This document shows positions 6,749 to 13,709 of a stretch of DNA of 13,709 nt, one piece after another. Location of the stretch: contig JAQGKM010000366.1 in NCBI GenBank assembly GCA_028290125.1, forward strand, positions 1 through 13,709, in the 5' to 3' direction. The first letter of the stretch is position 1. Each line of letters opens with the position of its first letter. The stretch comes from Hyphomicrobiales bacterium (GTDB lineage Bacteria; Pseudomonadota; Alphaproteobacteria; Rhizobiales; Beijerinckiaceae). A program made the translations under genes and the position numbers. The notes under the pieces are model-generated. The model was given only the letters and a program-made list of their open reading frames with translations. It did not search any database and was not told where the DNA came from.

Positions 6749-7195
6749 ATGCTCACCCACATGCTGATCGCCACTGACGGAACGGAGCTCGCCGACAAGG
6801 CCGTCAACGAAGGGCTCGCGCTCGCCGCGAGGACGGGCGCCCGCGTGACGGCGCTCACCGTCACGGAGGGCTGGTCCGTGATCGACGTCACGCATCGCGC
6901 CAAGGCCGGCGCCGAAAACCCGATCGCCGATTTCGAGGACGCCGCGACGAGACGCGCCCGCGACATCCTCAATCGAGTCATGGAAGAGGCCGAAGCGCTG
7001 GGGGTGCGATGCACCACAATCCATCGCGCTGACCGCACGCCGGCCGAAGCCATCGTGGAAGAGGCCGACCGGAACGATTGCGACATGATCGCCATGGCGT
7101 CCCACGGCCGGCGCGGATTGGACAAGATCCTGCTCGGCAGCCAGACGCAGCGCGTGCTCGCGCTGACCGGCCGGCCCGTCCTCGTCTACCGCTGA
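6749..7195 (+). CDS. Universal stress protein, UspA family
   Basis: A 148-residue single-domain Usp. It begins MLTHMLIATDGTE, with the first-strand aspartate D10 that contacts ATP in this family. The nucleotide-binding loop is ASHG (117-120), nine residues, G130-S131, which fits G-x2-G-x9-G(S/T) except that the first glycine is alanine (A117), a frequent bacterial variant. The ending TGRPVLVYR is typical. It is therefore likely an ATP-binding dimer in the cytoplasm. AAGGGAG lies eight bases before the ATG and 31 bases separate it from the cytochrome gene, so it is the third gene of the FixK/FNR-box operon; usp genes are frequent members of FNR/FixK regulons. Its stop codon abuts the Pho-box-like repeats of the next gene. 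Which stress it serves is inferred from context. Confidence 0.92.
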   Translation: MLTHMLIATDGTELADKAVNEGLALAARTGARVTALTVTEGWSVIDVTHRAKAGAENPIADFEDAATRRARDILNRVMEEAEALGVRCTTIHRADRTPAEAIVEEADRNDCDMIAMASHGRRGLDKILLGSQTQRVLALTGRPVLVYR

Positions 7196-7217
7196 GCGTC
7201 ACGCGCCTGTCACCTAA
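7196..7217 (+). promoter_or_regulatory. Pho-box-like direct repeats upstream of phoX
   Basis: GCGTCACGCGC (7196-7206) is followed without gap by CTGTCACCTAA (7207-7217). The two 11-base units share GTCAC in register, and the second is close to the PhoB half-site CTGTCAT-N4. The box starts at the first base after the usp stop codon and ends 40 bases before the start of a PhoX-family phosphatase, a known PhoB target in many bacteria. The first half-site is imperfect (GC in place of CT), so strength is uncertain. No clear -10 hexamer was recognised downstream. Confidence 0.6.
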
Positions 7218-7257
7218 AAGCGTTTGAGTGCGCGCTCTTTCCTTGCTGGAGGCGCGC

Positions 7258-9231
7258 ATGCTGACTCGTTCGCAACAGGCCGAAGAGGCCGAAAACACAG
7301 GCTCGAACGCCAGCTCCAACCTGACGATGGGCGACGTGATCGCCGCCCGTTTCAGCCGCCGCGACTGGCTGCGCGGCGCGCTCGCCGTCTCGGCCATCAC
7401 CGCCACCGTCTCGCCCGTAGCGCTCGTCACGGCCAGCGGCGTGCAGGCGCAGACGGCGCTTCCCAAACCCGTGTTCGACTTCAAGGAAGTGACGGCGGGC
7501 GCCGGCGCCGACCATGCGGTGGCGGAAGGCTATGACGTCGACGTGCTGATCCGCTGGGGCGATCCCGTGACGCCCGGCGCCCCGGCGTTCGACCCGCTCC
7601 GGCAGACCGCCGCCGCGCAGCGCCAGCAGTTCGGCTACAACAACGACTACATCGGCTTCCTGCCGATGCCCGGCGCCGATGCCGCGTCGCACGGCCTTCT
7701 CGTGGTCAATCACGAATATACGAATGAAGAGCTGATGTTTCCGGGCCTCGGCCGGCAGGACGTCAAGACCGCGAATTTCGCCGGCATGACGCGCGAGTTG
7801 GTCGACATCGAAATGGCGGCGCATGGCGGCAGCGTGCTGGAAATCCGCAAGGTCGCGGGCAAATGGCAGGTCGTCCCGGATTCGAAATATGCGCGCCGTA
7901 TCACCGCCGAGACGCCGATCGATCTCAGCGGCCCGGTCGCGGGCCATCCGCGCATGCGCACCAAGGCCGACCCGCAAGGCCGACAGGTGCTCGGCACGGT
8001 CAACAATTGCGCCGGCGGCGTCACGCCGTGGGGCACCTGGCTGACTTGCGAGGAGAACTTCAACAATTACTTCATGGGCGACGTCGCCAGCCACCCGGAG
8101 GCCGACAAGCTGAAGCGGCTGGGCATTCCGGCCAGCGGTTATGCCTGGGCGCAATTCCACGACGGCTTCGACATCGCCAAGGAGCCGAACGAGCCTAACC
8201 GCTTCGGCTGGGTGGTCGAGATTGACCCGTTCACGCCGGGCTCGACGCCGCGCAAGCGCACGGCCATGGGCCGCTTCAAGCACGAGGGCGCGGCCGGCAT
8301 CTTCGCCGCCGACAGGCGCTGGGTGGTCTATCAGGGCGACGACGAGCGGTTCGACTATGTCTACAAGTTCGTCACCGCGCGTCCGGTCGATACTGCAAAT
8401 CGCGAGGCGAACCTGAACCTGCTCGACGAGGGTGTGCTGCATGTCGCCAGGTTCGACGCCGACGGCGCGGGCCGGTGGATGCCGCTCCGCCATGGCGACG
8501 GGCCGTTGACGGAGGCCAACGGGTTCGCGTCGCAGGCCGACGTGCTGATCGACGCGCGTCGCGCCTCCGACCTGCTGGGCGCCACCAAGATGGATCGTCC
8601 CGAGGATGTCGAAGCCAATCCGAAGACCGGCAAGGTCTACGTGATCCTGACCAACAACGGTCGCCGCAAGGCGGACCAGGTCGACGCCGCCAATCCGCGC
8701 GCCGACAACCGCTTCGGCCACATCGTCGAATTGACGCCGGACGGCGGCGACCATGCGGCGACGACGTTCCGCTGGGAGATCCTCGTGCGCTGCGGCGATC
8801 CGTCGGTCGCGGCGGTGGGCGCCACCTTCACGGCGCAGACGACGAAGGACGGCTGGTTCGGCATGCCCGACAATCTGGCCGTCGACGGACAGGGCCGCAT
8901 CTGGATCGCCACCGACGGCAATTCGATCGGCAAGACCGGGCGCAACGACGGCCTGTGGGCAATCGAGACCGAGGGCGCCGGGCGTGGCACATCGAAACAC
9001 TTCTTCCGCTGCCCGGCGGGCGCGGAAATGTGTGGCCCATACTTCACACCCGACGACCAAACGCTTTTCCTCGCCGTGCAGCATCCGGGCGAAGCCGACG
9101 AGGACGACACGACGGCGCCGCCCGCCACTTTCGAGGCTCCGGCCACCCGCTGGCCGGATTTCCAGCCCTCGATGCCCCCTCGCCCATCCGTGCTGGCGAT
9201 CTCGCGCAAGGGTGGCGGCAAGATCGCGTGA
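7258..9231 (+). CDS. phoX: PhoX-family alkaline phosphatase, Tat-exported
   Basis: A 657-residue protein. The ATG at 7258 follows GGAGG at 7248-7252; a GTG at 7228 in the same frame lacks such a site. A long polar leader is followed by the twin-arginine motif S33-R34-R35-D-W-L, a hydrophobic stretch (about 41-58) and a probable VQA cleavage at 64, so it is exported folded by Tat. PhoX (DUF839) landmarks follow: VVNHEYTNEELMFPG, NNCAGGVTPWGTWLTCEE, DRPEDVEANPKTGKVYVILTNN, DNLAVDGQGRIWIATDG, and near the end LFLAVQHPGE and RPSVLAISRKGG. PhoX enzymes are calcium/iron phosphomonoesterases that release phosphate in the periplasm. The acidic residues in these blocks fit metal binding. The Pho-like box upstream suggests induction by phosphate starvation. 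A non-phosphatase DUF839 paralogue cannot be excluded. Confidence 0.88.
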   Translation: MLTRSQQAEEAENTGSNASSNLTMGDVIAARFSRRDWLRGALAVSAITATVSPVALVTASGVQAQTALPKPVFDFKEVTAGAGADHAVAEGYDVDVLIRWGDPVTPGAPAFDPLRQTAAAQRQQFGYNNDYIGFLPMPGADAASHGLLVVNHEYTNEELMFPGLGRQDVKTANFAGMTRELVDIEMAAHGGSVLEIRKVAGKWQVVPDSKYARRITAETPIDLSGPVAGHPRMRTKADPQGRQVLGTVNNCAGGVTPWGTWLTCEENFNNYFMGDVASHPEADKLKRLGIPASGYAWAQFHDGFDIAKEPNEPNRFGWVVEIDPFTPGSTPRKRTAMGRFKHEGAAGIFAADRRWVVYQGDDERFDYVYKFVTARPVDTANREANLNLLDEGVLHVARFDADGAGRWMPLRHGDGPLTEANGFASQADVLIDARRASDLLGATKMDRPEDVEANPKTGKVYVILTNNGRRKADQVDAANPRADNRFGHIVELTPDGGDHAATTFRWEILVRCGDPSVAAVGATFTAQTTKDGWFGMPDNLAVDGQGRIWIATDGNSIGKTGRNDGLWAIETEGAGRGTSKHFFRCPAGAEMCGPYFTPDDQTLFLAVQHPGEADEDDTTAPPATFEAPATRWPDFQPSMPPRPSVLAISRKGGGKIA

Positions 9232-9396
9232 AGCCAGGCTGCAACTCGGGGCGGAGCGGGACGCATTTTACTGTGTTTCCGTTCCGTTCCTTGTTGCGCC
9301 GTGTCCATGGCATGGTGCATCACGGTTGAGAATCGCGTCGCGCCTCGCTTATCTGGCGGCATCGCGAGACCTGGATGCATCAACAAGGGCGGCCCG
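9232..9396. other. Intergenic region with candidate parE promoter
   Basis: There are 165 bases without a gene. TTGAGA at 9326-9331 matches five of six bases of a -35 element and stands 17 bases before TTATCT (9349-9354), or 18 before TATCTG, giving a plausible housekeeping promoter with a leader of about 36 bases for parE. No intrinsic terminator for phoX was recognised in 9232-9300. Confidence 0.4.
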
Positions 9397-11484
9397 ATGG
9401 CTTCGAATGGCGATCTCTTTGGCGGCGGAAATGCAGCGCGCAAGCCGGCGGCTGCCGCCAAGCCTGCAGCTCCTGCAAAGCCCGCGAAAGCGACGGCGGA
9501 AGCCCGCAAGATCGCCCCGGCCGAACTCGGCACGCCCGGCGAGAGCGGCTACACCGCCGCCTCCATCGAAGTTCTCGAAGGCCTTGAGCCCGTCCGTCGC
9601 CGCCCCGGCATGTATATCGGCGGCACCGACGAGACCGCCATGCATCATCTCTTCGCGGAGGTGATCGACAATTCCATGGACGAGGCGGTCGCCGGCCACG
9701 CGACCTTCATCGAGGTCCATCTCGACAAGGACGGCTGGCTGACGGTCAACGACAACGGCCGCGGTATGCCTGTCGATCCGCACCCGAAATTCCCGAAAAT
9801 GTCGGCGCTCGAGGTCATCATGACCAAGCTGCATGCGGGCGGCAAATTCGATTCCGGCGCCTACCAGACGTCGGGCGGCCTGCACGGCGTCGGCGTCTCC
9901 GTGGTCAACGCCCTGTCCGAGCGACTGGAGGTCGAAGTCGCGCGCGGCCAGGTTCTCTACCGCCAGGTTTTCGAGCGAGGCCACCCCGTCACCAAGCTGG
10001 AGACGGTCGGCAAGGCGCCGAACCGGCGCGGCACGCGCGTGCGCTTCAAGGTCGACGAGCAGATCTTCGGCAAGGGCGCGCATTTCCGGCCGGCGCGCAT
10101 TTTCCGCATGTCGCGGTCGAAGGCCTATCTGTTCGGCGGCGTCGAGATCCGCTGGAGCTGCTCGCCCGAACTCGTGGCGGGATCCGACCTGCCCGCGCAG
10201 GCGGTGTTCCGCTTCCCCGGCGGCCTGAAGGATTATCTGGCGCAGGACATCGAGGGCAAGGACCAGGTCATCGACGCCGCCTTCACCGGCAAGGTCGACA
10301 AGCCGGGCGGACACGGCTCGCTCGAATGGGCGGTGTCGTGGCTGACGCACGACGACGGCTTCGTGCACTCCTATTGCAACACCATCCCGACGCCTGACGG
10401 CGGCACCCATGAGGCCGGCCTGCGCACCGCGCTGCTGCGCGGCCTCAAGGATCACGCCGAACGCATCGGCCAGACCAAGCGCGCCGCCAATGTCACCACC
10501 GACGACGTGATGGTGTCCTGCGCGGCGCTGATCTCCGTCTTCATTCGCGAGCCGGAGTTTCAGGGCCAGAACAAGGGCCGCCTGATGACGACGGAAGCCG
10601 CGCGCATCGTCGAAGGCACGATCCGCGACGCCTTCGACCACTGGCTCGCCGCCTCGCCATCCGCCGCGCTGAAACTGCTCGACTGGTCGATCGAGCGCGC
10701 CGAAGACCGCATGCGCCGCCGCGCCGAGAAAGACGTGCAGCGCAAGACCGCGACCCGCAAGTTGCGGCTGCCCGGCAAGCTCGCGGATTGCTCGAACACA
10801 TCCGCGCAAGGCTCTGAACTCTTTATCGTCGAAGGTGACTCGGCGGGCGGCTCCGCCAAGCAGGCGCGTGATCGCGCGAGCCAGGCGATCCTGCCGTTGC
10901 GCGGCAAGATCCTGAACGTCGCCTCGGCGACGCGCGACAAGCTCGCCGGCAACCAGCAACTCGCAGACCTGATGCTGGCGCTCGGTTGCGGCGCCGGCTC
11001 GCACTACAAGGACGGCGAGTTGCGTTACGACAAGGTCATCATCATGACCGACGCCGACGTCGACGGCGCGCATATCGCCTCGCTGCTGATCACCTTCTTC
11101 TACCGGCAGACGCCGAAGCTGATCGAGGGCGGGCATCTCTATCTGGCGGTGCCGCCGCTCTACAAGCTCACGCAGGGCTCGAAAACCGCCTACGCCCGCA
11201 ACGACGCGCACCGCGACGAGCTGATGAAGACGATGTTCACCGGCAAGGGCAAGGTCGAGACCAGCCGCTTCAAGGGCCTCGGCGAAATGCTGCCGGCGCA
11301 ATTGAAGGAGACCACCATGGACCGCCGCAAGCGGACGCTCCTGCAGGTGGTCGTGCTGGCGGACGACAAGGAGGAAACGGCCTCCTCGGTCGAGCGCCTG
11401 ATGGGCAACAAGCCTGAAGCGCGATTCACCTTCATCCAGGAACGCGCGGCTTTCGCGGCCGAGCAGGAACTCGTCGACATCTAG
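9397..11484 (+). CDS. parE: DNA topoisomerase IV subunit B
   Basis: A 695-residue ATPase subunit of topoisomerase IV, which decatenates daughter chromosomes with ParC. From the N-terminus there is an Ala/Lys/Pro-rich extension (about 10-45), then the GHKL ATPase with E88 and N92 in EVIDNSMDEA and DNGRGMP, the ATP lid around HAGGKFDSGAYQTSGGLHGVG, the transducer domain, and the TOPRIM domain with EGDSAGGS (E479) and DADVD (D552, D554, D556), plus PLRGKILNV between them. The absence of the GyrB insertion and the sequence style favour ParE over GyrB. The ATG at 9397 is preceded by AAGGG. The frame is open to 9301, but that would place the start upstream of the likely promoter at 9326-9355. It appears monocistronic. 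Confidence 0.92.
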   Translation: MASNGDLFGGGNAARKPAAAAKPAAPAKPAKATAEARKIAPAELGTPGESGYTAASIEVLEGLEPVRRRPGMYIGGTDETAMHHLFAEVIDNSMDEAVAGHATFIEVHLDKDGWLTVNDNGRGMPVDPHPKFPKMSALEVIMTKLHAGGKFDSGAYQTSGGLHGVGVSVVNALSERLEVEVARGQVLYRQVFERGHPVTKLETVGKAPNRRGTRVRFKVDEQIFGKGAHFRPARIFRMSRSKAYLFGGVEIRWSCSPELVAGSDLPAQAVFRFPGGLKDYLAQDIEGKDQVIDAAFTGKVDKPGGHGSLEWAVSWLTHDDGFVHSYCNTIPTPDGGTHEAGLRTALLRGLKDHAERIGQTKRAANVTTDDVMVSCAALISVFIREPEFQGQNKGRLMTTEAARIVEGTIRDAFDHWLAASPSAALKLLDWSIERAEDRMRRRAEKDVQRKTATRKLRLPGKLADCSNTSAQGSELFIVEGDSAGGSAKQARDRASQAILPLRGKILNVASATRDKLAGNQQLADLMLALGCGAGSHYKDGELRYDKVIIMTDADVDGAHIASLLITFFYRQTPKLIEGGHLYLAVPPLYKLTQGSKTAYARNDAHRDELMKTMFTGKGKVETSRFKGLGEMLPAQLKETTMDRRKRTLLQVVVLADDKEETASSVERLMGNKPEARFTFIQERAAFAAEQELVDI

Positions 11485-11505
11485 TATCCGTGCTCCTGCC
11501 CGCCC

Positions 11506-11622
11506 GTCATTGCGAGCGCAGCGAGGCCATCCAGAAGCCGCGCGTGAGGCCGTTGTCGTCGTCGCGTTCCATCCGCGCGATCACCATTTGTGCCTGGATT
11601 GCTTCGCTCTGCTCGCAATGAC
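11506..11622. repeat. Intergenic inverted repeat of the GTCATTGCGAGC type
   Basis: Left arm 11506-11534 (starts GTCATTGCGAGC, ends ATCCAG) and right arm 11594-11622 (reverse complement starts GTCATTGCGAGC, ends AATCCAG) are 29 bases long and agree at 25 of 29 positions, with 59 unrelated bases between. The arm is a well-known dispersed intergenic palindromic motif in alphaproteobacterial genomes, often mistranslated as a short hypothetical protein. It probably forms a long hairpin in RNA and may end or stabilise parE mRNA, for which no other terminator is seen. It is non-coding and possibly a relic of a small non-autonomous element; no target duplication was identified. Confidence 0.75.
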
Positions 11623-11699
11623 ATTCGGGGCGGGAACCCAATCTTAACCGCCATGACACAATCTGCGCTTGTACTTAGTTGAGCACGGGTTGCGTAACC

Positions 11700-11957
11700 A
11701 TGTTGACCGCCAGCATATCGGGACTTCGGGCGTATGGAGCGAGCGCCACCGCTCTCGTTGTCATCGCCGTGCTGGCGGGCATTCTCATTCAACGCCGGAT
11801 CGTCATGCCCCACATGGCGTCCGAACCGCCGACCTCTGTCGCTGCCGCGCCGGTTTCGCTCGAGACCGCCCTGCCCGACCTGCGGCGGATCGTCCTCGAT
11901 CCCTGCACGGGCCTCGAAAAGCCGCGGGTTCAGGTCCAGGCGTCGAAAGTCGATTGA
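11700..11957 (+). CDS. Possible small single-span membrane protein, unknown
   Basis: An 85-residue frame from ATG at 11700 to TGA at 11955-11957. One strong hydrophobic segment (about residues 15-31, ASATALVVIAVLAGILI) is followed by basic residues QRR, suggesting an N-out/C-in or signal-anchor topology, and a 50-residue Pro/Ala/Glu-containing tail with one cysteine. About 78 percent of its codons end in G or C, consistent with coding in this genome. Against it, there is no good ribosome site before the ATG, no recognised family, and the TGA sits inside the -35-like TTGACT of the next gene. I do not recognise the family. Call it a hypothetical protein with about even odds of being real. Confidence 0.45.
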   Translation: MLTASISGLRAYGASATALVVIAVLAGILIQRRIVMPHMASEPPTSVAAAPVSLETALPDLRRIVLDPCTGLEKPRVQVQASKVD

Positions 11958-11981
11958 CTTTACGAGATTTACGGCTATGTC
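11954..11981 (+). promoter_or_regulatory. Candidate promoter of the DEAD-box helicase gene
   Basis: TTGACT (11954-11959) and TATGTC (11976-11981) are spaced by 16 bases, an acceptable sigma-70-like pair in a locally less GC-rich patch. It would start transcription near 11988 and give a leader of about 130 bases for the helicase gene at 12118. Long leaders are common for cold-inducible RNA helicases; no defined riboswitch or cold box was recognised in it. Confidence 0.4.
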
Positions 11982-12117
11982 TGCATTCGGCGCTCCGAGG
12001 CCCACGCGTGCCCGCCCGCCCGTTCCGTTGCAATCTGCAGCGAGGTTTCACAAGCTTCGACGCGTCTTCAGCGGCTGCTGCGACCAGATCGCCCCGCCGC
12101 GTTAGGCTCAATCAAGA

Positions 12118-13709
<1,592 letters not shown>

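Noticed and set aside
7210..9084. 624-codon open frame on the minus strand opposite phoX
   Set aside because: A shadow frame caused by strong GC bias at third positions; the protein is a low-complexity Arg/Ala/Val/Gly/Asp mix without any family motif, while the plus strand has clear PhoX blocks.
9260..9290. GGAAC-N17-CGTC on the minus strand, resembling a general-stress (EcfG) promoter GGAAC-N16/17-CGTT
   Set aside because: It points leftward into the 3' end of phoX with no gene to express, and the -10 part is imperfect; probably chance within a CCGTTCCGTTCC run.
9349..11301. 650-codon open frame on the minus strand opposite parE
   Set aside because: Same effect: no domain, no ribosome site, and complete overlap with an unmistakable ParE.
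11481..12005. 174-codon minus-strand frame through the intergenic repeat
   Set aside because: Its C-terminal part (MSLRAERSNP..., DGLAALAMTGG) is the typical false translation of the dispersed GTCATTGCGAGC repeat; no ribosome site or family.

Overview
The window looks like chromosomal DNA of a high-GC alphaproteobacterium, probably of the order Hyphomicrobiales. The evidence is very high GC at third codon positions, a type I glutamine synthetase tail, a UDP-xylose synthase, a Tat-exported PhoX phosphatase, an alphaproteobacterial ParE, FixK/FNR-type and Pho-type boxes, and an intergenic inverted repeat of the GTCATTGCGAGC type common in this group. No insertion sequence, phage gene, CRISPR array or RNA gene was seen. 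Genus is not assigned.

Layout from left to right. The last 46 codons of glnA end at 140 and are followed by a clear terminator. Two overlapping IclR-family regulators (218-958 and 955-1779) read leftward. Divergent from them, and probably controlled by them, is a rightward operon (1833-4368). It encodes a TauD/TfdA-type iron/2-oxoglutarate dioxygenase, a small cupin resembling thiol dioxygenases, and a periplasmic Bug/TctC-type receptor with no transporter membrane genes beside it. This looks like a catabolic module for an unidentified, perhaps organosulfur, carboxylate. The leftward gene at 4375-5358 is a UDP-glucuronate decarboxylase (UDP-xylose synthase) that meets the receptor gene tail to tail.

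A leftward gene for a small secreted Tyr/Arg/Pro-rich protein (5580-5879) with its own terminator stands divergent to a three-gene rightward operon (6024-7195). That operon encodes a small eRF1-domain-like 'translational machinery' protein, a periplasmic monohaem cytochrome c and a UspA-type universal stress protein. A perfect 18-bp FixK/FNR-type palindrome lies 58 bp upstream of the operon, which suggests induction at low oxygen. A Pho-box-like pair of 11-bp direct repeats begins immediately after the usp stop codon and precedes a Tat-exported PhoX-family phosphatase (7258-9231).

The right part holds the topoisomerase IV B subunit parE (9397-11484) with a plausible promoter and a lysine/alanine-rich N-terminal extension. 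It is followed by the intergenic inverted repeat (11506-11622), a doubtful small single-membrane-span protein (11700-11957), and a RhlE-like DEAD-box RNA helicase (from 12118) that runs off the window inside a low-complexity Arg/Pro/Glu tail.

The two parts most worth following up are the dual-IclR, dual-dioxygenase and orphan-receptor module, and the FixK/FNR-box operon that joins an eRF1-like protein, a cytochrome and a stress protein.
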